64,000 nt of DNA from the NCBI RefSeq assembly GCF_003062295.1, contig NZ_PYCN01000006.1, positions 62,001 through 126,000 on the forward strand, given 5' to 3'. This document shows, piece by piece, positions 54,692 to 63,338 of this stretch. Source of the stretch: Bradyrhizobium algeriense (GTDB lineage: Bacteria > Pseudomonadota > Alphaproteobacteria > Rhizobiales > Xanthobacteraceae). The first letter of the stretch is position 1. Every line of letters begins with the position of its first letter. Position numbers and translations under genes: made by a program. The notes beneath the pieces are model-generated. The model searched no databases. It worked only from the letters and a program-made list of their open reading frames with translations, and was not told where the DNA came from.

Positions 54692-55597
54692 TCACGCGAT
54701 CTTTGGCAGAACTTGTTTTTCTAAGGCCGAATCTTCTGAAGTCTTGGGACGCTTCGACAGCAGCATGACGGCAATGCCACCCACCACCGTGACCATGCCG
54801 GCGAGCCGCAGCGGTCCAAAGGTTTCGCCGAACACCACGCTCGAGGCGGCGGAACCGACGAACGGCACCAGCAGCGCGAACGGCACCACCTGCGCCGCCG
54901 GGTAGTCGCGCAGCAGCCTCCCCCACAGCCAGTAGGCGATGCTGGTGGAGACCCCGCCGAGACCGATCATGCACATCAGGCCGGTCAGCGACATATGGGT
55001 CAGCGCATGCCAGGTCGGCTGCGGGCCATTGCTGACCAGCGTCAGCGCAAGCAGCGGGACCGCCGCGACCAGACACAGCCACGCGAACAGGTCGAACATC
55101 GGCACATCAGGCGCGCGCCGGAGCAACAGATTGCCGGCCGCGAAGCTGAGCGGCGAGATCATCAAGATCACAAACGCACCGACGCTGAAATCGTAACCGA
55201 CGGTGCCGCAGATCATCAGCAGGCCAATCGTGGCAACACCGATGCCCACCGTCTGCCATGCGCCCGGCCACTCGCGGAACAGCAGCGCGGCAAAGCCGAT
55301 GGTGAACAGCGCCTGGCTCTGCACGATCACGCTGGAAAGACCGACGGGAACGCCAAGGGCGATGGCAAAAGCTTGCGCCAGAAACTGGCCGAGGAACAAA
55401 GTGAAGCTGATCGAGACTAGCACCGTCCATGAAACCTTCGGCCGCGCCACGAACAGACAGGGCAAGGCGGCAATGGCAAAGCGCAGCGTCGTCATCAGTT
55501 CCGGCGAAAATTCGTTGAGCGCGATCCGGCTCGCGACAAAGGCAAGCCCCCAGATCACCGCCACCAGGACGGCGATGCAAACATCGGCCGGTTTCAT
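54692..55597 (-). CDS. EamA/DMT-family transporter
   Basis: 301 residues with ten helices in two EamA repeats (AVIWGLAFVASRIALNEFSP begins the first, AGNLLLRR the second). Resembles the YdeD/EamA exporters of O-acetylserine, cysteine and related metabolites. Inside the ilv operon between the methyltransferase and LysE-type genes. Confidence 0.9.
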   Translation of the reverse strand: MKPADVCIAVLVAVIWGLAFVASRIALNEFSPELMTTLRFAIAALPCLFVARPKVSWTVLVSISFTLFLGQFLAQAFAIALGVPVGLSSVIVQSQALFTIGFAALLFREWPGAWQTVGIGVATIGLLMICGTVGYDFSVGAFVILMISPLSFAAGNLLLRRAPDVPMFDLFAWLCLVAAVPLLALTLVSNGPQPTWHALTHMSLTGLMCMIGLGGVSTSIAYWLWGRLLRDYPAAQVVPFALLVPFVGSAASSVVFGETFGPLRLAGMVTVVGGIAVMLLSKRPKTSEDSALEKQVLPKIA

Positions 55598-55600
55598 TTT

Positions 55601-55650
55601 TCTTGGCTCTGTTGGTTCTTGGCTCTGTTGGTTTTCTTAGCTCTGTTGGT
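55601..55650. repeat. Three tandem copies of a 16-base unit
   Basis: TCTTGGCTCTGTTGGT at 55601-55616 and 55617-55632 are identical; a third, TTTCTTAGCTCTGTTGGT, at 55633-55650 differs and carries the methyltransferase stop codon. It lies between the methyltransferase and EamA genes of the ilv operon. Confidence 0.9.
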
Positions 55651-56332
55651 CCGGCTTCGGTTTGCGCAGGAGGTAGGTGCCGTGCAGCGGCGCGTGATAG
55701 TCGACCGATTCCAGCGTGAAGCCGACATCGGTCAGCATGCGCTCGATCACCCAGCCGAAGGTCGAGTATTCGTCGCGCATATGGGTGACCACGCCCTCGC
55801 GCTGGAAATCGTGGTTCTTTATGGTGAAATCGGCCCACTGCTCGACATCGCGCTCGGTGCCGTCGGGCGTGCTGACGAACACGATATCGCGCAGGTAGAA
55901 ATTGGCGCCGGGCTTCAGCGCCGCATAGATTCTTGCCAGCGACACCGCCTTCCAGAAATCCGGCAAATGGTGCAGCGTGAATTCGCTGACGATCAGGTCA
56001 TAGGAATTCGGCTGGTAGGCGAAGCTCAGCATGCCGGCCGGCTGGGTGCGGATCGCCACCTTGCGGTCGCGGGCCTGGATGTTGGCGAGCGCCAGCATCG
56101 CCGGCGAAATGTCGATCGCGTCGACTTCGGCGCCCAGCAGCGCCGCCTCGCAGGCCAGTACGCCGTTGCCGCAGCCTATATCGGCCACCCGCCAGCCCTT
56201 CTGCACACCGAGCATGGTCAGCGCCGCGCGGGCGCGGAGGTCGCTGTCGTCATGCCGGTCGTAGATCGAGGCGACCGCGGAATCGAGCCCGAGTTGCCGC
56301 CTTTGATTGTAATACCAGTCCCGCGCCAGCAT
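55637..56332 (-). CDS. Class I SAM-dependent methyltransferase
   Basis: 231 residues. SAM-binding motif ADIGCGNGVLACEAALLGAE, acidic-loop DAIDISPAM, motif LIVSEFTLHHLPD. Acceptor unknown. Three bases after ilvH, so co-transcribed with the ilv genes. The last codons lie in a 16-base tandem repeat. Confidence 0.92.
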   Translation of the reverse strand: MLARDWYYNQRRQLGLDSAVASIYDRHDDSDLRARAALTMLGVQKGWRVADIGCGNGVLACEAALLGAEVDAIDISPAMLALANIQARDRKVAIRTQPAGMLSFAYQPNSYDLIVSEFTLHHLPDFWKAVSLARIYAALKPGANFYLRDIVFVSTPDGTERDVEQWADFTIKNHDFQREGVVTHMRDEYSTFGWVIERMLTDVGFTLESVDYHAPLHGTYLLRKPKPDQQS

Positions 56333-56335
56333 GTT

Positions 56336-56878
56336 TCACATCCCCTCAGGCCCGCGCCCGATCGCGGCAACGCCGGTGCGCGACACTTCGACAAGGCCGA
56401 GCGGGCGCATCAGGTCGATGAATTGACTGATTTTGGAAGAATTGCCTGTGATCTCGAACACAAAACTCTCGGTGGTGGCGTCGATCACGCGGGCGCGGAA
56501 CGCATCCGCCAGCCGCAGCGCCTCGACCCGGTGGTCGCCGCCGCCGCGCACCTTCACCATGGCGAGCTCCCGTTCGATCGAGCGGCCGGTGATCGTCATG
56601 TCGACGACGCGATAGACCGGCACCATGCGGTCGAGCTGGTGCTTGATCTGCTCGATCACCATCGGCGTGCCCGTCGTGACGATGGTGATGCGGGAGAGAT
56701 GTTTCTGGCTTTCGGTTTCAGAGACCGTGAGGCTCTCGATGTTGTAGCCGCGGCCGGAGAACAGCCCGATCACGCGCGCGAGCACGCCCGGCTCGTTCTG
56801 CACCAGGACCGAGAGCGTGTGCGTCTCGTTGGGATCATGGCGCTCTTCCAGGAAGTAGGCGGATGCGGGCTGGTTCAT
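56336..56878 (-). CDS. ilvH: Acetolactate synthase small (regulatory) subunit
   Basis: 180 residues. N-terminal ACT domain (THTLSVLVQNEPGVLARVIG with LFSGRGYNIESL), the valine-feedback site, and the C-terminal activation domain. Usual length. It follows a threonine-dehydratase-like gene rather than ilvB directly (25 bases between), an uncommon arrangement. Confidence 0.96.
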   Translation of the reverse strand: MNQPASAYFLEERHDPNETHTLSVLVQNEPGVLARVIGLFSGRGYNIESLTVSETESQKHLSRITIVTTGTPMVIEQIKHQLDRMVPVYRVVDMTITGRSIERELAMVKVRGGGDHRVEALRLADAFRARVIDATTESFVFEITGNSSKISQFIDLMRPLGLVEVSRTGVAAIGRGPEGM

Positions 56879-56903
56879 TATCGTCCCCTCAAATGTCCTC
56901 TCG

Positions 56904-57890
56904 TCACGCCATCGCCCGTTGGGCGGTAGCAGTGATGTCCGTCCCGATCCATTTTCGGAACAAATCGAAATCGATATTGCCGCCGCTCAGTATCAGGCCG
57001 ACGCGTTTGCCGACGAGCTTTGCCTTTTCCTGCAGCGCGGCGGCGAGCGCAGCCGCGCCCGCGCCTTCAGCGAGATTGTGCGTGTCGGTCCAGTAGGCGC
57101 GCACCGCCGCGGCGACCTCATCGTCCGTGACCTGCACGATGCGCGAGGCGCCCTTGCGGATGACCGCAAGCGCTTTGGCCACGGGAACGCGGGTGGCCAT
57201 GCCGTCGGCCAGCGTGTTGCTGGACTCAGTCGTCACGACCGTGCCGGCCGCAAACGACAGCGCATAGGATGGCGCTTCGGTCGACTGCACGCCGACGATC
57301 TCGGTTTTGCGCCCGAGCAGATCGCGCGCCAAGATGCAGCCGCAGATGCCAGAACCCTGCCCGATCGGCACGTAGAGCACGTCGAGGTCGGGCGCCGCGC
57401 GCAGCAATTCGAGCGCATAGGTCGCGACGCCGAGAACGAGGTCGGGATGGAATGACGGCACCATGTGAAGGCCGGCGAACTGGGCGTGGCGCGCAGCTTC
57501 TTCGGCTGCCGCCTGAAAGTCCTCGCCATGTTCGACCAGTTCGGCACCGAACGCGCGCATGGCGCGGTTCTTCTCCACCGAATTGCCGCGCGGCACATAA
57601 ATCACGGCCGGAACGCCATGGCGGCCGGCCGCGAAGGCGAGGCTCTGCCCGTGATTGCCGCGCGTGGCGGAAATGATCCCGGGCGTATTCGGCCGCTCCC
57701 GCTTCAGCCGGTCGAGATAGACCAGCCCGCCGCGCACCTTGAAGGCGCCGATCGGCGTGTGGTTCTCATGCTTGACTACGACATCAGCGCCGAGCCGCTC
57801 GCTAAGCAACGGCCACGCGTGCGCCGGCGTCGGCGGCACCGCCTGCCCCACGATTTCGTGCGCGCGTTCGAGCTCCTCGAGGTCAAACAT
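56904..57890 (-). CDS. Threonine dehydratase-like PLP enzyme
   Basis: 328-residue fold-type II PLP enzyme. PLP lysine in TPIGAFKVRGGLVYLDR, phosphate loop PIGQGSGICGC, RGNHGQSLAFAAGRHG. No C-terminal ACT-like regulatory domain, so a catabolic-type or unregulated threonine ammonia-lyase. Placed between ilvB and ilvH, it could supply 2-oxobutyrate for isoleucine. GAGGTGAG lies ~9 bases before the ATG. A serine/hydroxy-amino acid substrate cannot be excluded. Confidence 0.88.
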   Translation of the reverse strand: MFDLEELERAHEIVGQAVPPTPAHAWPLLSERLGADVVVKHENHTPIGAFKVRGGLVYLDRLKRERPNTPGIISATRGNHGQSLAFAAGRHGVPAVIYVPRGNSVEKNRAMRAFGAELVEHGEDFQAAAEEAARHAQFAGLHMVPSFHPDLVLGVATYALELLRAAPDLDVLYVPIGQGSGICGCILARDLLGRKTEIVGVQSTEAPSYALSFAAGTVVTTESSNTLADGMATRVPVAKALAVIRKGASRIVQVTDDEVAAAVRAYWTDTHNLAEGAGAAALAAALQEKAKLVGKRVGLILSGGNIDFDLFRKWIGTDITATAQRAMA

Positions 57891-57904
57891 TTTGCGGTCT
57901 CACC

Positions 57905-59680
57905 TCACACCAGCGCCTTTCCGCCGGCGAACGCCGCGGCGGTGGCTTCGTCGGTGGCTTCCGCCGGCAGCAGCATTTCGTTATGCGCCTTGCCGGACGG
58001 AATCATCGGGAAGCAGTTTTCCAGCGCAGCGACGCGGCAATCGAACAGCACCGGGCGCTTGACCTTGATCATCTCCTTGAGCGCGCCGTCGAGATCGCCA
58101 GGCTTGATCGCCCGCAGGCCGACGCAGCCGAAGGCGTCGGCCAGCTTGACGAAATCCGGCAGCGCCTCGGAGTAAGAATGCGACAGCCGGTTGCCATGCA
58201 GGAGCTGCTGCCACTGCCGCACCATGCCCATGTACTGGTTGTTCAGGATGAATATCTTGATCGGCAATTCAAACTGAACGGCCGTCGACATCTCCTGCAT
58301 CGTCATCTGCACCGAGGCGTCGCCCGCGATATCGATCACGAGGCTGTCGCGATGCGCGACCTGCACGCCGAGTGCTGCCGGCAGGCCGTAGCCCATGGTG
58401 CCGAGACCACCCGACGTCATCCAGCGGTGCGGCTCCTCGAACCCGAAGAACTGCGCCGCCCACATCTGGTGCTGGCCGACTTCGGTCGTGATGTAGGTGT
58501 CATGGCCGCGCGTCGCCTCGAACAGTTTCTGGATGGCATACTGCGGCAGGATGACGTCGTTGCTCTTCTTGTAGGCGAGCGAATTACGTGCGCGCCAGGT
58601 GGCAATCTCCTGCCACCAGCTCTTGATGTCGGGCTTTTTCGCCTCCGCCTTGAACACCTGCAGCAAATCGCCGAGCACGTTGCCGGCATCGCCGATGATC
58701 GGCACGTCGACATGAATGTTTTTGTTGATCGAAGAGGGATCGATGTCGATGTGGATCTTCTTGGAGCCCGGCGAGAACGCATCGACGCGGCCGGTGATGC
58801 GGTCGTCGAAGCGCGCGCCGACGCACAGCATGACGTCGCAACCATGCATCGCCATGTTGGACTCGTAGGTGCCGTGCATGCCGAGCATGCCCAGCCAGTT
58901 CTTGCCGGTCGCGGGATAGGCGCCGAGGCCCATCAGGGTCGAAGTGATCGGGAATCCCGTGACCTCGACCAGCTCGCGCAACAGCTTGGACGCCTCGGGT
59001 CCGGCATTGATGACGCCGCCGCCGGAGTAGATCACCGGCCGCCTGGCCGAAGCCAGCAGCGCGACGGCCTTGCGAATCTGCGTCGCATCGCCCTTCACGC
59101 GCGGCGTGTAGGAAACGTGCACGTCGTCCCTGCGCGGCGGATGATAGGTGCCGGTTGCAAACTGCACGTCCTTGGGCACGTCGACCAGCACGGGTCCGGG
59201 ACGGCCTGTGGTCGCGACATAGAACGCCTCGTGCAGCACCTTGGCGAGATCGTTGACGTCACGCACCAGCCAGTTGTGCTTGGTGCAGGGACGCGTGATG
59301 CCGACGGTGTCGCATTCCTGGAACGCGTCGTTGCCGATCAGATGCGTCGGCACCTGCCCGGTGATGCAGACCAGGGGAATCGAATCCATCAGCGCGTCCG
59401 TCAGCGGCGTCACCATGTTGGTGGCGCCGGGACCTGACGTCACCAGCACCACGCCGGGCTTGCCGGTCGAGCGCGCATAACCTTCGGCCGCATGGCCGGC
59501 GCCCTGCTCGTGCCGCACCAGAATATGCTCGACGTCGCTCTGCTGGAAAATCTCGTCATAGATCGGAAGCACCGCGCCGCCGGGATAGCCGAACAGGTGC
59601 TCGACACCATGATCGATGAGCGCGCGCACGATCATCGCGGCGCCGGTCATCTGGTTCGGATCGTGGCTCTTGTCGGTCAT
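57905..59680 (-). CDS. ilvB: Acetolactate synthase large subunit
   Basis: 591 residues, ThDP/FAD enzyme joining pyruvate with pyruvate or 2-oxobutyrate. LFGYPGGAVLPIYDEIF, catalytic Glu in VLVRHEQGAGHAAEGYARST, ThDP motif GDASVQMTMQEMSTAVQFEL ... NNQYMG. First structural gene of the operon; its leader peptide, attenuator and promoter are at 59840-60015. Followed after 14 bases by the dehydratase gene. Confidence 0.97.
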   Translation of the reverse strand: MTDKSHDPNQMTGAAMIVRALIDHGVEHLFGYPGGAVLPIYDEIFQQSDVEHILVRHEQGAGHAAEGYARSTGKPGVVLVTSGPGATNMVTPLTDALMDSIPLVCITGQVPTHLIGNDAFQECDTVGITRPCTKHNWLVRDVNDLAKVLHEAFYVATTGRPGPVLVDVPKDVQFATGTYHPPRRDDVHVSYTPRVKGDATQIRKAVALLASARRPVIYSGGGVINAGPEASKLLRELVEVTGFPITSTLMGLGAYPATGKNWLGMLGMHGTYESNMAMHGCDVMLCVGARFDDRITGRVDAFSPGSKKIHIDIDPSSINKNIHVDVPIIGDAGNVLGDLLQVFKAEAKKPDIKSWWQEIATWRARNSLAYKKSNDVILPQYAIQKLFEATRGHDTYITTEVGQHQMWAAQFFGFEEPHRWMTSGGLGTMGYGLPAALGVQVAHRDSLVIDIAGDASVQMTMQEMSTAVQFELPIKIFILNNQYMGMVRQWQQLLHGNRLSHSYSEALPDFVKLADAFGCVGLRAIKPGDLDGALKEMIKVKRPVLFDCRVAALENCFPMIPSGKAHNEMLLPAEATDEATAAAFAGGKALV

Positions 59681-59729
59681 GGTCTGCTCCGGATGCGCTG
59701 TTTGGCGCGGCTTTCTTCGGTTTCGAGGT

Positions 59730-59834
59730 CTAGAGCGAGATGACGTTTCTTCGAAACTTCATCTCGCTCTATCTTCTTGTTTGAGCATGATCTTTTCGGA
59801 AAACCGGTTCCCACTTTTCCGGATCATGCTCTAG
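59730..59834. repeat. GAGCATGATC palindrome with TAGAGCGAGATGACG arm
   Basis: Two hairpins in a row: TAGAGCGAGATGACGTTTCT with its complement ending CATCTCGCTCTA, then GAGCATGATCTTTTCGGAAA with CCGGATCATGCTCTA (59783-59833). Same family as 27017-27065. It lies between the ilv attenuator and ilvB, so it is part of the leader transcript downstream of the terminator. Confidence 0.85.
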
Positions 59835-59839
59835 GGAAT

Positions 59840-59862
59840 AAAAAAAGGGCCCGAGAGGCCCC
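59840..59862 (-). terminator. ilvB attenuator terminator
   Basis: On the minus strand GGGCC-TCTCG-GGCCC followed by seven T. Upstream, GAGGCC (leader stop region) can pair with GGCCTC of this stem, giving the antiterminator, and CACCGCC/GGCGGTG gives the alternative hairpin. Confidence 0.85.
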
Positions 59863-59890
59863 ATGCACACCGCCTGAATTTGGGATGGCC

Positions 59891-59956
59891 TCAGCCACCC
59901 CCGGCGGTGCGCCTGGGTACGACTACGATAAGGAGTTTGGTAATAATATTGCGCAT
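59891..59956 (-). CDS. ilvL: ilv leader peptide (Ile/Leu/Val-rich)
   Basis: 21-residue ORF beginning MRN and containing IITKLLIVVV, eight branched-chain codons in ten, followed by PRRTAGGG and TGA. It is transcribed from the promoter at 59988-60015 and ends ~30 bases before the attenuator stems. Scarcity of any of the three charged tRNAs would stall the ribosome and favour the antiterminator. The arrangement is classical for ilv leaders; the ORF is too short for routine gene calling. Confidence 0.9.
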   Translation of the reverse strand: MRNIITKLLIVVVPRRTAGGG

Positions 59957-59987
59957 TCGGCGGCTCGGACTTCCCAAAGGTTGCGCG

Positions 59988-60015
59988 GTTATACCGCCCG
60001 GTCCCCGAAAGTCAA
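59988..60015 (-). promoter_or_regulatory. Sigma-70 promoter of the ilv operon
   Basis: Minus strand TTGACT (60010-60015), 16-base spacer, TATAAC (59988-59993). Start of transcription is expected near 59980, giving a leader of about 300 bases to ilvB. Confidence 0.75.
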
Positions 60016-60110
60016 GGGAAGGACGCCATTTGCGCGATTTAGGCAGTGTAACTGTGTTCCGGCGGTTCGGCGAGTGGGATTTTTATGCGTGCAGCCATGC
60101 GGGGAGGCTC

Positions 60111-60196
60111 GTAGCCCGCATGGAGCGCAGCGAAATCCGGGGCCGGTGGTTGCTGGACGAATCCCGGATTGCGCTGCGCTCCACCCGGGCTACGGC
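60111..60196. repeat. Dispersed palindrome, CGTAGCCCGCATGGAGCG type
   Basis: Arms CGTAGCCCGCATGGAGCGCA and TGCGCTCCACCCGGGCTACG. Overlaps the last codons of miaA by a few bases and could act as its terminator. Confidence 0.8.
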
Positions 60197-61101
60197 AGAT
60201 GGCTTTCCACCCACTCCCTCGCCGCCTCCGGCTTCACCCACTCGAACTCCGGCAGTTGATGCCTGAACCAGGTGAATTGCCGCTTGGCGTAATGGCGGGT
60301 GTCGGCGCGGCCGATTTCGGCGGCCTGTTCGCGCGTGATTTCGCCGCGGAGGAAGCGGATCAGCGCGGGCACGCCGTGGGCCTTCATTGCCGGCAGCAGG
60401 GGATCGAGCTTTCGCGCGGCAAGCGCCGCGACTTCCTCCAGCGCGCCGGCGTCCAGCATCGTGCCGAACCGCGCATCGATCCGCGCATAAAGCTGGTCCC
60501 GTTCGGGCGCCAGGAACAGGGCGGTGAATTCGCGCGGCGGCAGCAGCGGCGGCAGGCCTTCGCGATGCCAGTCCGGCAGCGTACGGCCAGTGGCCTCCAC
60601 GACCTCCAGCGCGCGCGCAATCCGTGTGCGGTCGCGCGGCTTCAGGCGTTCGGCCGAGACGGAATCGCGCCGCGCCAGGTCTGCATGCAGCGCTTCGACA
60701 CCGTCACGTTCCAGCCGGGCGCGAACAGCCTCGCGCACCTCGGCCGGGATTGGCGGCACCGCGGAAAGACCGCGCGTCAACGCCTTGAAGTACAGGCCCG
60801 AGCCCCCGATGAAGACGGCCAAGCGCTTTTCCGCCCGCGCCTCCGCTAGCACTTTGGCAGCGTCCACCACCCAGGCGCCCGCCGAGAAATTGACTGACGC
60901 GTCGACATGGCCATAGAGCCGGTGCGGCGCGCGGGCCTCCTCCTCCACCGTCGGCCGCGCCGTGATGATGCGGAGATCGCGATAGACCTGCATGGAATCG
61001 GTGTTGATGATGATACCGTCGGCCTTTTGCACCAATTCGAGCGCCAGGGCCGACTTGCCGCTGGCGGTCGGCCCTGCGATAAGCACGGCCTTGCTCAACA
61101 T
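60190..61101 (-). CDS. miaA: tRNA dimethylallyltransferase
   Basis: 303 residues from ATG 61101 (an ATG at 61119 would add six residues and overlap the serB start). Adds dimethylallyl to A37 of tRNAs reading UNN codons. P-loop [50 protein letters not shown], and the terminal [16 protein letters not shown]. Divergent from serB with only 16 bases between start codons, so the promoters must overlap the other gene. Confidence 0.96.
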   Translation of the reverse strand: MLSKAVLIAGPTASGKSALALELVQKADGIIINTDSMQVYRDLRIITARPTVEEEARAPHRLYGHVDASVNFSAGAWVVDAAKVLAEARAEKRLAVFIGGSGLYFKALTRGLSAVPPIPAEVREAVRARLERDGVEALHADLARRDSVSAERLKPRDRTRIARALEVVEATGRTLPDWHREGLPPLLPPREFTALFLAPERDQLYARIDARFGTMLDAGALEEVAALAARKLDPLLPAMKAHGVPALIRFLRGEITREQAAEIGRADTRHYAKRQFTWFRHQLPEFEWVKPEAAREWVESHLP

Positions 61102-61117
61102 TAGCGAATTCGCCTGC

Positions 61118-62020
61118 ATGTCCCTCGTCGCCACCCTTATCTGCAACCCGGCCAATCCCGCGCTCGACACCACCATCGTCGACGGCGCGCTGGCCGTTCT
61201 CCCCTCGCCGGGAACGGCGCAATGGCTGTTCGACGAGGTGGCAGTCGACATTCCCTTCGACTATCGGGTCAAGAGCCCTGATGACATCAAGGCGATCGAA
61301 GCCCGCCTGCAACAGGCGCGCGGCGACCTGCCGATCGACATTGTCGTGCAGCCTGTAGCTTTCAGGCGCAAGAAGCTTTTTCTGGCCGACATGGATTCCA
61401 CCATGATCGGCCAGGAATGCATCGACGAGCTGGCCGATTTCGCCGGGCTGAAGGCGCATGTCGCCGGAATCACCGAACGGGCGATGCGCGGCGAAATCGA
61501 GTTCGAGCCGGCGCTGCGCGAGCGCGTTGCGCTCTTGAAGGATCTGCCTGTCGGCGTGGTCGACGAGGTCTTGGCAAAACGCATCACGCCGACGCCGGGC
61601 GGCCGGGAGCTGGTGATGACCATGCGCGCCAACGGCGCTTACACCTGCCTGATCTCGGGCGGCTTCACGCTGTTCACCCATGCGGTCGCCGCCAAGATCG
61701 GCTTCCAGGAGAACCGCGCCAACGAACTGATGGTTCGCGACGGCAAGTTCAGCGGCGAAGTCGCCGAGCCGATTCTCGGCCGCGCCGCCAAGCTGGCAAC
61801 GCTGATCGAGCTCCGCGAGTCCTTCGACCTCGACGAGATCGACACGCTGGTGACCGGCGACGGCGCCAACGATCTCGGCATGATCCAGGCGGCGGGGCTC
61901 GGCGTCGCCTATCACGCCAAGCCGGCAGTCGCGGCTGCCGCCGCCGCGCGGATCGACTACGGCGACCTCACCGCGTTGCTGTATGCGCAGGGGTATCGGC
62001 GCGAGGAGTTCGCGGACTAA
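61118..62020 (+). CDS. serB: Phosphoserine phosphatase
   Basis: 300 residues. HAD-family motif [21 protein letters not shown] (nucleophile Asp), motif [10 protein letters not shown], motif [22 protein letters not shown]. The N-terminal ~85 residues are the ACT-like extension of this SerB type. Last step of serine synthesis. The 3' end (61950-62020) recurs in degraded form at 63078-63150, on the far side of an Mrr-type gene. Confidence 0.96.
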   Translation: MSLVATLICNPANPALDTTIVDGALAVLPSPGTAQWLFDEVAVDIPFDYRVKSPDDIKAIEARLQQARGDLPIDIVVQPVAFRRKKLFLADMDSTMIGQECIDELADFAGLKAHVAGITERAMRGEIEFEPALRERVALLKDLPVGVVDEVLAKRITPTPGGRELVMTMRANGAYTCLISGGFTLFTHAVAAKIGFQENRANELMVRDGKFSGEVAEPILGRAAKLATLIELRESFDLDEIDTLVTGDGANDLGMIQAAGLGVAYHAKPAVAAAAAARIDYGDLTALLYAQGYRREEFAD

Positions 62021-62118
62021 TTGAAATCGGTTCGTTGCTCACGCCAGCAACGTGAACCTATTGCGACGATGAGCAACCTTAAGTAGCTTGCTACGAATGA
62101 GCATCTTAAGGGGTCGCA

Positions 62119-63021
62119 ATGAGCCAACCTAAGACGGTTGATCGTGGCGTTTCATTCATCAAATTCGTGCTTGGACTTCTAAGGGCTCACCCGGACGGCA
62201 TGCGCCCACGCGACATCTACGCGGAGATCGAATCAAAGCTGCCCTTGGATGATTTCGACAAGGAGACGATGAAGGGATCGGGGCTGCCGCGGTGGCGAGC
62301 CGCCCTGCATTTCCACTCTGTCGCTGCGACGAAGGCTGTATTGCTCGTCAAGTCGGACGGACGATGGCGTGTGACCGACGAAGGCCAGAAGTTCGTGACG
62401 CTGCCGGATTACGAACTCAAGCGGCTGATGCGATCCCGCTACCGCGAATGGCGCTGGAGCCACCCGAAGGGCAAGCCGGACGCCGGAATTGCAAACGCTG
62501 CCGACGAAACGGCGCCACTCGACACTTCGGTTTTGTTCGAAGATGCCAAGGAGAAGGCGCGCGAAGAAATCGACACCTATCTCGACACCCTCTCGGGCTA
62601 CGAATTTCAGAACCTCGTGGCGGCCTTGCTTGAAGGGATGGGATACGCCACCAGCACCGTTTCAAAACCAGGCTCGGATGGAGGAACGGATATCCTTGCC
62701 TATATCGATCCGCTGGGCGCGCAGACGCCGCATATCCGCGTTCAAGTAAAGCATCGAGACCAGACAGCTTCGCGTGAAGATGTCGCGGCACTTCGAGGCA
62801 TCATTCGGGGCGATCGGGAAATTGGCCTGTTTGTTTCTTCCGGCGGCTTCTCACGGGAGGCGCGTCGCGAAGCAGGCCACGGCGCCGTTCACATCGAACT
62901 GGTCGACCTCGACCGCTTTCTTGAACTATGGCTACAGCACTACAGCAAGATACCTGAAGTCAAGCGATCGAAGCTTCGCCTTGAGCCAATCCACTTTCTG
63001 GCCGTGGTCTCGCTGACGTGA
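62119..63021 (+). CDS. Mrr-type restriction endonuclease
   Basis: 300 residues. The N-terminal winged-helix Mrr_N-like domain (about 10-110; PDGMRPRDIYAEIESKLP) is joined to a PD-(D/E)xK nuclease domain (about 155-290) with SGYEFQNLVAALLEGMGY, Asp191 in GSDGGTDILAY and QVK (209-211). Type IV restriction enzymes of this family cleave modified DNA. Codon use is less G/C-biased than serB. It lies alone between two copies of the serB 3' end, so it was probably acquired. The last ~20 residues (RLEPIHFLAVVSLT) are unrelated to the family core. Confidence 0.85.
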   Translation: MSQPKTVDRGVSFIKFVLGLLRAHPDGMRPRDIYAEIESKLPLDDFDKETMKGSGLPRWRAALHFHSVAATKAVLLVKSDGRWRVTDEGQKFVTLPDYELKRLMRSRYREWRWSHPKGKPDAGIANAADETAPLDTSVLFEDAKEKAREEIDTYLDTLSGYEFQNLVAALLEGMGYATSTVSKPGSDGGTDILAYIDPLGAQTPHIRVQVKHRDQTASREDVAALRGIIRGDREIGLFVSSGGFSREARREAGHGAVHIELVDLDRFLELWLQHYSKIPEVKRSKLRLEPIHFLAVVSLT

Positions 63022-63077
63022 GCCATTTTGAGTATCGCTACCGAAGAACTTGCGGTGACGCTGGCCGGCGGACGTAT

Positions 63078-63150
63078 GGATCGACGACGGCTATCTCACG
63101 GCGTTGCTGTATGCGCAAGGTATCGGCGCGAGGAGTTTGTGGGGGATTAA
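63078..63150 (+). repeat. Degraded second copy of the serB 3' end
   Basis: GGATCGACGACGGCTATCTC ... GCGTTGCTGTATGCGCAAGG ... TATCGGCGCGAGGAGTT ... GATTAA matches 61950-62020 at most positions (about 85 percent by eye, one base shorter). Together with the authentic serB end it brackets the Mrr gene like attL/attR. Confidence 0.8.
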
Positions 63151-63158
63151 GACTCTAC

Positions 63159-63298
63159 GTCGTCCCTGCGAACGCAGGGACCCATACCGCGTTGTCCTGT
63201 CGATAAGAGCACGATGGCTGACGTCTTCCAAAACAATTGGTGCCGCGGCGTATGGGTCCCTGCGCCCGTGCGCAATTGCGCACTAGGCAGGGACGACA
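63159..63298. repeat. Dispersed palindrome, GTCGTCCCTGCG type
   Basis: Outer arms CGTCGTCCCTGCG and GGCAGGGACGAC, inner GGGACCCATACCGCG against GCGGCGTATGGGTCCC, and a GTGCGCAATTGCGCAC hairpin. It lies between the serB-end copy and the htrA gene stop. Confidence 0.75.
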
Positions 63299-63338
63299 TT
63301 GTCGTTTGGAGCGGCCAGCCCGGTTACGTCGACTCTAA

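Noticed and set aside
57983..59437. 484-codon open frame antisense to ilvB
   Set aside because: Shadow of ilvB with the same composition artefact.
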